From: JBMOLL01 sp049325415
Lineage (GTDB): Bacteria > Bacteroidota > Bacteroidia > Bacteroidales > GCA-2748055
DNA length: 64,000 nt
Direction: 5' to 3'
Assembly: GCA_049325415.1 (NCBI GenBank)
Contig: JBMOLL010000074.1
Location: 3,225-67,224, forward strand
In this document: positions 1-8,157 of the stretch, in pieces
How positions within the stretch are numbered: the stretch's first letter is position 1
Layout of the letters: each line of letters opens with the position of its first letter
Position numbers and translations under genes: made by a program
The notes under the pieces: model-generated
Seen by the model: only the letters and a program-made list of their open reading frames with translations
Told to the model about the DNA's origin: nothing
Database searches by the model: none

Positions 1-102
1 TCCGTAGAGGACGCAGGGTACTTCACCTTCATTTCTAAGAATACGGGTAGCTTTTTTACCCAGATCGGTGCGCACGGTGGCGCTGATTTCAATTGTCTTC
101 AT
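1..102 (-). CDS. rplY: 50S ribosomal protein L25 (general stress protein Ctc family), N-terminal fragment
   Basis: The reverse complement opens with ATG at 102 and reads 34 codons to the window edge without a stop, beginning MKTIEISATVRTDLGKKATR and continuing to a PCVLYG motif. This matches the start of ribosomal protein L25/Ctc, which binds 5S rRNA in the large subunit. In many bacteria rplY lies just downstream of prs, and it does here (prs ends at 301, same strand), which supports the call. The rest of the gene is outside the window. Bases 103-300 between the two genes hold no other recognisable feature. Confidence 0.9.
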   Translation of the reverse strand, partial: MKTIEISATVRTDLGKKATRILRNEGEVPCVLYG

Positions 103-300
103 CTTTTAATGTGCTACTCAGAATTAATATTACTGCTTAATTCCCCATCACACGTGGGAAGCTGCCGGCCCTTCCGGCTAAAGCGGGTGCGAAGATAGAC
201 AATAGATCAGAGATATGCAAGAGGCTCCATAAAAAACAGCTGAAGCCTGAATCACCGCTACACAGGTAGCCCTTTATCCTGTTCAGTCCCGGTACCGGGC

Positions 301-1239
301 TTAACTGATGAAGTGCCCGCTGATCGACTGGTAGTTATAAACCTTGCTGATCACATCGGCAAACAGATCGGCTACGGTCAGTACCTTGATCTTGGGCGAT
401 TCGCGCCGTAAGGGTATGGAATCCGTCACGATCAGTTCGTCGATCGGCGATTCTTCAATCCGCTCAAAAGCCGGACCCGACAGAACCGGGTGCGTGGCAA
501 CCACCCTAACCGAGCGTGCACCCTCGCTTTTCATCATTCCGGCGGCAAAAGCGATGGTCCCGGCCGTATCTACCATATCGTCCACGATCACAATGTTCTT
601 ATCCCTGATCTCACCAATGGCCTTGATCTCCTCCACCACGTTCGGCTTTTTCCTGAGTTTGTAGCAGATCACCATGCTGGCATCAAGAAAGCGGGAATAG
701 GCATTGGCGCGTTTGGTACCACCCATGTCCGGAGCTGCAATTGCCAGATTTTCAAGGTTTAACGACTTAATATAAGGCACAAAAAGGGCCGACGCATAGA
801 GATGGTCGACCGGTACATCGAAGAAGCCCTGAAGCTGATCGGCATGCAGGTCCATGGTCATGACCCGGTCCACCCCGGCAGCCGTCATCAGGTTAGCCAC
901 CAGCTTGGCCCCGATGGAGGCTCTCGGCCGGTCTTTACGGTCCTGACGGGCAAATCCGAAATACGGGATAACGGCGACAATTCGTTTGGCCGAGGCTCTT
1001 CTTGCCGCGTCCACCATCATCAGCAACTCGAGCAGGTTATCTCCGGGCGGGAAGGTAGACTGGATAATGAATACCGTGCAGCCCCTGACACTTTCTTCAT
1101 AGGCCGGCTGGAATTCACCGTCACTGAACTGATATACACTTGTTCGCCCCAGCGGTACCCCATAGCTCTGTGCAATTTTCTCTGCAAGATACATGGAGGC
1201 TCTTCCGGAAAAAAATTTGATTGGCGCCGCTTCTGACAT
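301..1239 (-). CDS. prs: Ribose-phosphate pyrophosphokinase
   Basis: The product makes phosphoribosyl pyrophosphate from ribose 5-phosphate and ATP in the cytoplasm, feeding nucleotide, histidine and tryptophan synthesis. From the ATG at 1239 the protein is 312 residues, the usual length. Visible signatures are the flexible catalytic loop RQDRKDRPRAS (about 99-109), TMDLHADQ (about 128-135) and the PRPP-binding loop DDMVDTAGTI (220-229). The frame stays open upstream to a TTG at 1275, but the homologous start MSEAAPIKFF is the internal ATG, and a promoter-like box overlaps the TTG. The gene is followed on the same strand by rplY. Confidence 0.97.
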   Translation of the reverse strand: MSEAAPIKFFSGRASMYLAEKIAQSYGVPLGRTSVYQFSDGEFQPAYEESVRGCTVFIIQSTFPPGDNLLELLMMVDAARRASAKRIVAVIPYFGFARQDRKDRPRASIGAKLVANLMTAAGVDRVMTMDLHADQLQGFFDVPVDHLYASALFVPYIKSLNLENLAIAAPDMGGTKRANAYSRFLDASMVICYKLRKKPNVVEEIKAIGEIRDKNIVIVDDMVDTAGTIAFAAGMMKSEGARSVRVVATHPVLSGPAFERIEESPIDELIVTDSIPLRRESPKIKVLTVADLFADVISKVYNYQSISGHFIS

Positions 1240-1272
1240 TTTGGAAAAAATGTATGACCGATTAATTTCTGC

Positions 1273-1280
1273 CAAAAATA
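1273..1280 (-). promoter_or_regulatory. Candidate Bacteroidetes -7 box upstream of prs
   Basis: On the minus strand these bases read TATTTTTG, a full match to the Bacteroidetes -7 consensus TAnnTTTG, 33 nt upstream of the prs ATG at 1239. No clear -33 TTG was found at the usual spacing, so the call is tentative. If used, transcription would start downstream of the TTG at 1275 and so support the ATG start. Confidence 0.3.
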
Positions 1281-1344
1281 GAAATAATTGCTTAAAGATA
1301 ACGCCGGAATCCCCATAAAAGATTTTACCGGAAATCCTTTCTCC

Positions 1345-2145
1345 TTACTCCGGTTTTATTCTTGAAGAGGCGAAATAATACAGCCACCTGAAATATTTGT
1401 GGATATAAACCATGATGAGCTCCGACGAACCCACCAGGACATCTTTCCGGTTGGCGATCATGGCCCTAACCATGCGCCGGGCGCAGGTCCGGGGAGGAAT
1501 ACCACGTGCCTGGCCGGGATCCATTTTACCATGTGGGCGGCCATCTTTTTCAAGAGCATGCAGGGAAATGGAAGTGCGGACCCTGCCCGGGCTGAAAAGG
1601 GTGACTCTTACACCATAGCGGCTGTTCTCGGCACGCACGCTTTCATAATAACCAAAAAGCGCATGTTTTGCTGCCGCATAGGCACTTCTGAGCGGAAAGC
1701 CGAACTTGCCCGAAATGGAACTGGTGACACCGATATGCCCGAATCCCCTTTCGATCATCCCCGGCAACACGGCCTTGGTGAGGATAATCCCCGCAAAATA
1801 GTCGATCTCCATGATCTTCCTGTCGAGCGAAATGGGCGTCTCCACTGCAAGGGAACGCTGGGAGATCCCTCCGTTATTCATCAGGACATCCACCCTTCCG
1901 TATTTTTCAAGGACCGCTTTTGCTGTGGCCTCCACCTCATCGGGGTTTCCGAGATTAAAAACTACTGGGAAGACCTTCGCGGAAACCGCTTCGAGCCCTT
2001 TTCTTACTCTTTCGAGTTCATCCGCCTCATGCGATGAAATGAGCACAGTCGCTCCGCGTGCTGCAAACTCCCCGGCCAGCGCCTCCCCTATACCCGAGGA
2101 GGCACCGGTTATCCAAACAATCCTGTTCTCGAAATAAGTGCTCAT
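1345..2145 (-). CDS. SDR-family NAD(P)-dependent oxidoreductase
   Basis: A 266-residue classical short-chain dehydrogenase/reductase. The Rossmann nucleotide-binding motif TGASSGIG lies at 13-20, an NNGG version of the structural NNAG motif at 90-93, and the catalytic Ser143, Tyr156 and Lys160 (YAAAK) are present. The start is the ATG at 2145 because the frame upstream offers only a TTG at 2151. The gene follows the acyltransferase at 2173-3558 by 27 bp on the same strand, suggesting co-transcription. The C-terminus is basic and aromatic and may associate with the membrane. The substrate cannot be read from sequence; a lipid-related ketone or alcohol is a guess from the neighbour. Confidence 0.88.
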   Translation of the reverse strand: MSTYFENRIVWITGASSGIGEALAGEFAARGATVLISSHEADELERVRKGLEAVSAKVFPVVFNLGNPDEVEATAKAVLEKYGRVDVLMNNGGISQRSLAVETPISLDRKIMEIDYFAGIILTKAVLPGMIERGFGHIGVTSSISGKFGFPLRSAYAAAKHALFGYYESVRAENSRYGVRVTLFSPGRVRTSISLHALEKDGRPHGKMDPGQARGIPPRTCARRMVRAMIANRKDVLVGSSELIMVYIHKYFRWLYYFASSRIKPE

Positions 2146-2172
2146 ACCCAACGTTTTCTTACCTGTATGTTT

Positions 2173-3558
2173 TCAGATTTTTTCATCCCACAGGATCTCA
2201 CAGGTCCTGTTTATAATGGCCTCCCGCATTTTCACGAAATCGGTTGCCCGCTCGTTCCCTGCCCGGTATTTCCAGCCGAAGGCACCGCCTTTTACAGTCT
2301 TTTTCAGGCGCAGGTACCATTCCAGGGCTAATTTTCCCGTCGGATAAAGGAGTGCCAGGTAGGCAAGTCCGATCCACCAGCTGTGCGTTAAAAGGCCTGC
2401 CAGCAGGGTTTGCAGTATGTAAAACAGGGGGAAAACGAGAAGGATGGATGCTCCCGCCTTGACAGAACTGTGGAATTGCAGGTCCTTGATCTTTCTTGTG
2501 AGCAGGACGGGGATAAAATAAACCAGGGCATTATTAATCAATCCGTAGAGGAAGACCGGAAGGGTCAGAATCAGGGTCAGCCATCTCCAGAGCGTCCGTG
2601 GCAGGGAATATCCCCTGTCGCGCACGACCCAGTCACGAATTTTCTGCTCTTTCAGTCCTTTTGAATAAGGTCTGACCAGCGCAGCGATCTCCCTGATCTT
2701 CTCCTCATCTCTGGCCAGAACACCGTCGAGCCGAGCAATCATTTCCTTATCGGCAACAAAACGGTCGGAAAGTTTTTTTCCGCTGATCCCCATTTTCTCC
2801 CTCATGCTGTCGTTGCAAACCGTGCGAAGGTCGAGGTAAACATCGTAGTATTCCTCGTTGCTGATGTGGATCATCAGCTTTTTCATTTCCTCCTCCAGCC
2901 TTTCCCTGAGCACATTGATTCCTTTGGGATTGTTTTCGGCATAAAGGTCCCAGTATTCGGAAACCTCAATAGGCTTCCCATAATTTATCAGGAGCTTCTG
3001 GTTCTGTTTGATATAATCGCTGAAATCGAGTCCTACCGGTACAATCTTGATATCCGGCTTATTACCCGACTGCTCCTGGGCCTGAAAGGCGATCCTGAAC
3101 ACACCTTTGACCAGTGTCCGGAGGCGCCGGTGGTCGCCGTGGTTTCCTTCCGGCATGAGGCAGAGATTATGGTTGCGGTGCAGAACACCAACGGTGATAT
3201 CGAAAATTTCCTGGTTCTTGCCCAGTTCCTGTGCTCCGTCGCGGATCCTGAATACCGGAAGCATTTTCAAAGTATTCAGCATCTTGGCCATCCAGGGCTT
3301 ACGGAAGATATCGGCACGGGCGAGGAAGACCACATCACCGGGGGAGGTAAACAGGATACACAGCGCATCCATCAGTGCATTCTGGTGATTGGGTGCATAA
3401 ATAACCGGCGCATTACGCGGGATATTCTCCTCGCCGGAGACTTCTACTTTCCCGTAATATTGTTTGAATACGAAATCGACGTATGAATAGAGCAAGGTAT
3501 AAAATACGCTCCTCCGGTCTATCCGGTCGAGTGCACCGGTAATTTTTGATCTGGGCAT
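2173..3558 (-). CDS. PlsC-like glycerophosphate/lysophospholipid acyltransferase with C-terminal membrane segments
   Basis: A 461-residue protein with an N-terminal acyltransferase domain. The active-site block NHQNALMDAL (57-66) has five rather than four residues between His58 and Asp64, as in SCT1/GPT2-like acyltransferases, and a PEGNHGD block follows at roughly 145-152. The C-terminal third has hydrophobic stretches (TLILTLPVFLYG, ILLVFPLFYILQ, GLAYLALLYP) likely to be membrane segments. The expected reaction is acyl transfer to a glycerophosphate-type acceptor at the inner membrane. It probably forms a two-gene operon with the downstream SDR. Acyl donor and exact acceptor are not evident. 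Confidence 0.82.
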   Translation of the reverse strand: MPRSKITGALDRIDRRSVFYTLLYSYVDFVFKQYYGKVEVSGEENIPRNAPVIYAPNHQNALMDALCILFTSPGDVVFLARADIFRKPWMAKMLNTLKMLPVFRIRDGAQELGKNQEIFDITVGVLHRNHNLCLMPEGNHGDHRRLRTLVKGVFRIAFQAQEQSGNKPDIKIVPVGLDFSDYIKQNQKLLINYGKPIEVSEYWDLYAENNPKGINVLRERLEEEMKKLMIHISNEEYYDVYLDLRTVCNDSMREKMGISGKKLSDRFVADKEMIARLDGVLARDEEKIREIAALVRPYSKGLKEQKIRDWVVRDRGYSLPRTLWRWLTLILTLPVFLYGLINNALVYFIPVLLTRKIKDLQFHSSVKAGASILLVFPLFYILQTLLAGLLTHSWWIGLAYLALLYPTGKLALEWYLRLKKTVKGGAFGWKYRAGNERATDFVKMREAIINRTCEILWDEKI

Positions 3559-3617
3559 GACGAAAAATTTGGGTAAAGATAAAAAAAGACTCTAAAGGTT
3601 ATTCCCTGAAGCGAATT

Positions 3618-4745
3618 TCAGGACTTTTCCCTCATTCCGGTAAGTATGCCGAGGATCTCCGTGCCTGCCTTTCCGTTCCCGTAAACAGGCGGAAAACCGA
3701 CCGGTGGTTCAGCCAGGAAATGGTTTACTGCTGAAAGGATCAGTTCCTTATCCGCATCGGCCAGGATGCCGTTGCCCGCCTGGATTATCTCCACCCATTC
3801 CGTTTCCTTTCTCAGCACTACCACCGGTTTTCCGAAGAACCAGGCTTCCTTCTGCACACCGCCGCTGTCGGTTATGATGCAGGCCGCATTCTTTTCCAGC
3901 CAGGTCATTTCAAGGAAGGAAACCGGAGGTACGAGGATTACGTCTTTACCTCGGCCTTTTATTTTCTCCAGGGCCGGGCGTGTCCGGGGATGAACCGGGA
4001 AGATCAGTTGCCGTTGGTTGAGCCTTGCAGCCTCAGCCAGGCCTTCCATGATTCCGGCCAGCCTGCCGGGGTCGTCGGTATTCACCGGCCGGTGGATGGT
4101 TGCCAGCAGAAAGCGCCCGGGTTCAAGGCCATATTCCTGCCCGATCCCGCTTTTCTTTTCCGCCTGCTGCCCGAAATAGACGGCATTATCGAACATGATA
4201 TCCCCGGTGTGCCATACTCCCGGAAGATCGGCTGTATTTTCACCGGCATGATGAACGATCCCCTCACGGGCCAGGTTGCTAACAGCGGTGGTTGTGGGGG
4301 CAAATAGGTAAGATGACAGATGATCGGTGACAATGCGGTTGATCTCCTCGGGCATGCTCTTGTTAAACGAACGCAGGCCTGCCTCCACATGCACCAGTGG
4401 GATGTGCAGTTTCGCTGCAGCAAGGGCACCGGCCAGGGTGGAATTGGTGTCGCCATAAACCAGCACCATATCAGGCTTTTCCTTAAGCAGGATCTCTTCC
4501 AGTGAAGCCAGCATCCGGGCTGTCTGTTCCCCGTGAAGGCCAGTACTTATGCCCAGATGATATGCCGGTTCGGGAATCCCCATTTCGGAAAAGAAATGTT
4601 CCGACATGTTCCGGTCATAATGCTGCCCTGTGTGAACCAGTTTTTCGCTTATGTACTGGCTAAAGCCGGATGACAGAGCCCTGCTCAGCGCAGCTGCCTT
4701 GATGAACTGGGGTCGCGCCCCCACTATGGTAAGAAGGTTCAGCAT
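3618..4745 (-). CDS. wecB: UDP-N-acetylglucosamine 2-epimerase (non-hydrolysing)
   Basis: A 375-residue enzyme that interconverts UDP-GlcNAc and UDP-ManNAc in the cytoplasm for surface polysaccharide synthesis. The N-terminal GARPQFIKAA, the VHTGQHYDRNMS segment, HVEAGLRSFNKSMPEE and the C-terminal DSGGVQKEAWFFGKP are characteristic. The start is the ATG at 4745 (MLNLLTIVGARPQ); the frame extends upstream only to a TTG at 4814. It stands alone, 59 bp downstream of the plsC-like gene and divergent from the VOC gene at 4989. It could supply ManNAc-type sugars to the glycan clusters further on. Confidence 0.93.
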   Translation of the reverse strand: MLNLLTIVGARPQFIKAAALSRALSSGFSQYISEKLVHTGQHYDRNMSEHFFSEMGIPEPAYHLGISTGLHGEQTARMLASLEEILLKEKPDMVLVYGDTNSTLAGALAAAKLHIPLVHVEAGLRSFNKSMPEEINRIVTDHLSSYLFAPTTTAVSNLAREGIVHHAGENTADLPGVWHTGDIMFDNAVYFGQQAEKKSGIGQEYGLEPGRFLLATIHRPVNTDDPGRLAGIMEGLAEAARLNQRQLIFPVHPRTRPALEKIKGRGKDVILVPPVSFLEMTWLEKNAACIITDSGGVQKEAWFFGKPVVVLRKETEWVEIIQAGNGILADADKELILSAVNHFLAEPPVGFPPVYGNGKAGTEILGILTGMREKS

Positions 4746-4792
4746 CAGTATCTGTTTTTCGGTTTCGCGTAAGCGCCTGGCGCTATCACAGG

Positions 4793-4800
4793 CAAATTTA
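4793..4800 (-). promoter_or_regulatory. Candidate -7 box upstream of wecB
   Basis: The minus strand reads TAAATTTG, matching TAnnTTTG, 48 nt upstream of the wecB ATG. A -33 TTG at the usual spacing is not clear. The divergent gene at 4989 has its own imperfect box, TACCTTCG at 4960-4967, on the plus strand. Apart from these two boxes the 243-bp divergent spacer shows nothing else. Confidence 0.3.
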
Positions 4801-4988
4801 GGAACATTGTTCAAATAATAGACCTCTCCGGGGATTCAGTGAGAAACCACTTGCGGTTTCTACCTGATTTTATTTTGTATTATTCTGATTATCTTAATAT
4901 TAAATAATCGCCTCCTTCATCTTTTCGGGAAATCCCTTCACACTTTCACCATTATTATTTACCTTCGCAACCTGAAAATACACAAACG

Positions 4989-6077
4989 ATGAGCTATATT
5001 ATTTCCGGAATCCAGCAGATCGGGATTGGCGTCGGGAACGTCAAGGTAGCATGGCGCTGGTATAGAGATAACTTCGGGATGAATATCCGTATGTTTGAAG
5101 AGGCTGCCATGGCCGAATACATGCTGCCCTACACGGGAGGGAAACCACGGCAGAGGCATGCAGCGCTCACCATCAACCTGATGGGCGGGGGCGGTTTCGA
5201 AATCTGGCAGTATACGGAAAGGACTCCTCAGCCGGCAGCTTTTGAGATCCAGGCAGGTGACCTCGGGATTTTCGCGGCCAAACTGAAAACTCCTGATGTA
5301 AAGAAAGCCTATGGATTTTTTAATTCAAGGAATCTTACCGTGAACGGGCTCGTAAAAGACCCGGCGGGGAAAGAACATTTTTTCGTGAGGGATCCATTCG
5401 GAAATATTTTTCAAATTGTTGAATCGGATAACTGGTTCCGTTTCGACCGCAGGAAGCTGACCGGTGCAGCCTATGGAGCCGTTATCGGCACCAGTGATAT
5501 TGACAAGGCACGTCAGCTCTACAGCGGTATCCTCGGCTACGACCAGGTAGTGTACGATGAAACCGGTCATTTTGGCGATTACGAGGGGATTCCGGGAGGA
5601 AATAATCATTTCCGGAGAGTCCTGCTACGTCACAGCAAAGAAAGGCTGGGTATTTTTTCGCGCATGTTCGGTCCGAGTGAGATCGAACTGATCCAGGTAA
5701 CTGACCGGCAGCCGGTGAACATCTTCAAAGACCGCTACTGGGGCGACCTGGGATTCATTCATCTCTGTTATGACGTCACCGGCATCAAAGATCTTAAACT
5801 TACCTGTGCCGACAAGGGTTTCCCCTTCACAGTCGACAGTGATGTGCATCCCGACGGACGTTCCTTTGACATGGGTGAAGCCGCCGGTCATTTTGCCTAT
5901 ATTGAGGATCCCGACGGTACACTAATCGAGTTTGTGGAAACACACAAAATACCCGTATCCAAAAAGCTGGGCTGGTACCTGAATCTTACCAAGCGTAAGA
6001 ACCCCGAGCAGCCTCTGCCCGACTGGATCCTTAAATTCCTTAAATACAGCAAGGTCAGGGAAAGGCACCTTGCCTGA
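4989..6077 (+). CDS. Two-domain VOC (glyoxalase/dioxygenase superfamily) protein
   Basis: A 362-residue protein with two vicinal-oxygen-chelate repeats, about 5-140 and 155-320. Each has the pattern of an N-terminal IGxxV or GTSDIDKA strand, and closes with a DPFGNIFQIVE or DPDGTLIEFVE block carrying the metal-binding Glu. The layout resembles 4-hydroxyphenylpyruvate dioxygenase and extradiol dioxygenases, but no specific signature of either was seen. It probably uses a divalent metal in the cytoplasm; the substrate is unknown. It has its own imperfect -7 box (4960-4967) and a strong terminator, so it is probably monocistronic. Confidence 0.8.
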   Translation: MSYIISGIQQIGIGVGNVKVAWRWYRDNFGMNIRMFEEAAMAEYMLPYTGGKPRQRHAALTINLMGGGGFEIWQYTERTPQPAAFEIQAGDLGIFAAKLKTPDVKKAYGFFNSRNLTVNGLVKDPAGKEHFFVRDPFGNIFQIVESDNWFRFDRRKLTGAAYGAVIGTSDIDKARQLYSGILGYDQVVYDETGHFGDYEGIPGGNNHFRRVLLRHSKERLGIFSRMFGPSEIELIQVTDRQPVNIFKDRYWGDLGFIHLCYDVTGIKDLKLTCADKGFPFTVDSDVHPDGRSFDMGEAAGHFAYIEDPDGTLIEFVETHKIPVSKKLGWYLNLTKRKNPEQPLPDWILKFLKYSKVRERHLA

Positions 6078-6113
6078 GATATACATTACATAAGGCAGGC
6101 ATTAAATAACACG

Positions 6114-6144
6114 AAACAGATCCTTTACCCGGATCTGTTTTTTT
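6114..6144 (+). terminator. Rho-independent terminator of the VOC gene
   Basis: A 10-bp perfect stem (6114-6123 with 6131-6140), a 7-nt loop and a run of seven T (6138-6144) lie 36 bp after the stop codon at 6077. Confidence 0.88.
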
Positions 6145-6230
6145 GCGGTTTTCCCGAAAAAAAAGCACGTAAAATCCCCTGTTATTCACGTGATTTGACG
6201 AACATTTCACCTTCCTTGCGGTTTAATGGT

Positions 6231-6238
6231 TATATTTG
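6231..6238 (+). promoter_or_regulatory. Candidate -7 box for the outer-membrane barrel gene
   Basis: TATATTTG matches TAnnTTTG and ends 22 nt before the ATG at 6261. The -33 element is not clear (a TTG is present but too close). Its position after the terminator at 6114-6144 and before the next gene fits a promoter. Confidence 0.4.
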
Positions 6239-6260
6239 TTGAGTACATAATCAGAAGAAA

Positions 6261-7064
6261 ATGAAGCTGACATCTTACATGCTCCTGGGTACCCTTTTGT
6301 TCATCTCATTCAATCTTGATGCACAGCGCTGGAAATCGAGAAGATATGAGAGTTATCTTGGTCTGGGTACCGTTCAGCATTACGGAGATATCGGCGGTTC
6401 TATGACCGCAGCAAACTGGTACGGCCTGAACGACATTCAGCTCCAGTTTACACGACCCTCACTGCATGCCGGTGTGCGGTACAAGATTTTCTCCTTTATG
6501 GCTGTTAAAGCAAATCTCTCACTGGCCTACATTGATGCGAATGACAAGAACACCCCCAATGAAGAAGCACGCTACGGGGGATATTCGTTCCGTTCGGTTA
6601 TGGGGGAAGCATCGGCCCAACTCGAGTACTATTTCCTGAAGGAAGACAGGATGTTATTGTCGGATGCCATTTACAACCGCAAAGGAATGGTCAATGATTT
6701 TTTCAATATCGACGCCTATATTTTTGCAGGTGCAGGCGGTGTACTGGCTTTTCCGACGGTATACAATTCTTCGGGACAGATCATAACCTCCGATGAATGG
6801 GAATTCGATGCTGCCGAGATGAAGAATTTCGGTCTGACCTTTCCGGTCGGTCTCGGGATCAAGTATCGCTGGGATTCGCGCACTTCCTTCGGACTGGAAT
6901 TCGGCCGGCGTTTTACGCTCACCGATAACATTGATGGCTACACTTCCATGTACTCCAAATCGAACGATGTTTACGACTTCCTGGTGGTCAGCATGGTATA
7001 CCGGATAGCCACCGACCGCCGGGGCCTGCCTATCCTGGGTAAAGCAGCCAAATACCGTCAATAG
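6261..7064 (+). CDS. DUF6089-type outer-membrane beta-barrel protein
   Basis: A 267-residue protein with a signal peptide (hydrophobic core YMLLGTLLFISF, likely cleavage at LDA-Q about residue 21). The mature part has alternating aromatic and polar strands typical of a small outer-membrane barrel and the block YLGLGTVQHYGDIGGS, which resembles Bacteroidetes DUF6089 proteins. Family function is not established; some relatives occur near polysaccharide or gliding-related loci. It is monocistronic by layout (promoter-like box before it, 196 bp to the next gene). Confidence 0.75.
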   Translation: MKLTSYMLLGTLLFISFNLDAQRWKSRRYESYLGLGTVQHYGDIGGSMTAANWYGLNDIQLQFTRPSLHAGVRYKIFSFMAVKANLSLAYIDANDKNTPNEEARYGGYSFRSVMGEASAQLEYYFLKEDRMLLSDAIYNRKGMVNDFFNIDAYIFAGAGGVLAFPTVYNSSGQIITSDEWEFDAAEMKNFGLTFPVGLGIKYRWDSRTSFGLEFGRRFTLTDNIDGYTSMYSKSNDVYDFLVVSMVYRIATDRRGLPILGKAAKYRQ

Positions 7065-7260
7065 TTCCTAACCCCGATTGAAAGGATCGGCAAAGACAAA
7101 GTAAAATAAAGGGAGACTGAAAGTCGCCAGGGAAAAATCCGGAAAGCAACTTTTATTCACCACAGCACTGCGATTCGGACAAAAAGGAAATCGCAGATAT
7201 GCTCAGAGATATATATAAACGCAGATCATAATTCGTATAAAATCCAAAAGCCAGGAACCG

Positions 7261-8151
7261 ATGAAAAGGATTATTACACTTGTTTTTTCAATAGTGATCT
7301 TCCAAGCAGGACTCTATTCACAGAGTGTAGGGATCAACGATGACGGGAGCGCTCCGAACAGTGCAGCGATGCTTGATGTTAAATCCTCCACCAGGGGATT
7401 ATTGCCACCCAGAATGACCGAAGCCAACAAGAATTCCATGACACTTGTTGCCGGGATGATCATCTACCAGACCGATGGAAGTTCGGGATATTATTACTGC
7501 GACGGAACAAACTGGAAAAAAATGGCCCTCTGGCAAGTTGACGGAACCGCGATCCAGTTCCCGGCAGGAGCAAACAATACCACGATTGAGTCGGATGGGA
7601 CAATGATATTTGAAGGATCAGCGACAGTATTTGACGATGTCCTCGTTCCTTTTACCCAGGCAAAGCAAGGAAGTACTTCTAAACCCGACTTCGATTACAC
7701 GAATGTGGGCTTGCTGTTTCCCCAGAACGATCCCAGTGAAATCATCTACGTTGTTGTTCAGATTCCTCACAGCTATCTGGAAGGTTCCAGTATTACACCC
7801 CATATACACTGGCAACAGTCCTCCTCCTCCTTTCCCACCTGGAAAATGGACTACAAATGGTTCAATAATGACGATGCCATTCCGGCCACCTTTACGACGC
7901 TAACTACAAACACCGGTGTTCATACCTATACTTCAGGAAACATGGCCCAGATATCCTCCTTCGGTTCTGTTACCGGGGCAGCCAATGCACTGGGCGGAGG
8001 CCTTTCGCCCAATTCGAAGAAGATCAGCTCCTTAATGCTGATAAAGATTTACAGGGATGATAATACGGTTACCGGAGACGTACTGGGATTTCAGTTCGAC
8101 GTTCATTACGAAAAGAGCACAGCCGGCAGTCATACTGAATACACAAAATAA
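7261..8151 (+). CDS. Secreted protein of unknown function
   Basis: A 296-residue protein with a signal peptide (MKRIITLVFSIVIFQAGLYS, cleavage near residue 20). The N-terminal third has the phrase AAMLDVKSSTRGLLPPRMT followed by YYYCDGTNWKKM, a pattern common at the start of large Bacteroidetes exported proteins. The rest is Ser/Thr/Gly-rich beta-type sequence without a recognised catalytic motif or obvious T9SS tail. It ends 6 bp before the next secreted-protein gene, so the two are probably co-transcribed and may act together at the cell surface. I do not recognise a specific family. Confidence 0.7.
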   Translation: MKRIITLVFSIVIFQAGLYSQSVGINDDGSAPNSAAMLDVKSSTRGLLPPRMTEANKNSMTLVAGMIIYQTDGSSGYYYCDGTNWKKMALWQVDGTAIQFPAGANNTTIESDGTMIFEGSATVFDDVLVPFTQAKQGSTSKPDFDYTNVGLLFPQNDPSEIIYVVVQIPHSYLEGSSITPHIHWQQSSSSFPTWKMDYKWFNNDDAIPATFTTLTTNTGVHTYTSGNMAQISSFGSVTGAANALGGGLSPNSKKISSLMLIKIYRDDNTVTGDVLGFQFDVHYEKSTAGSHTEYTK

Positions 8152-8157
8152 GACCTT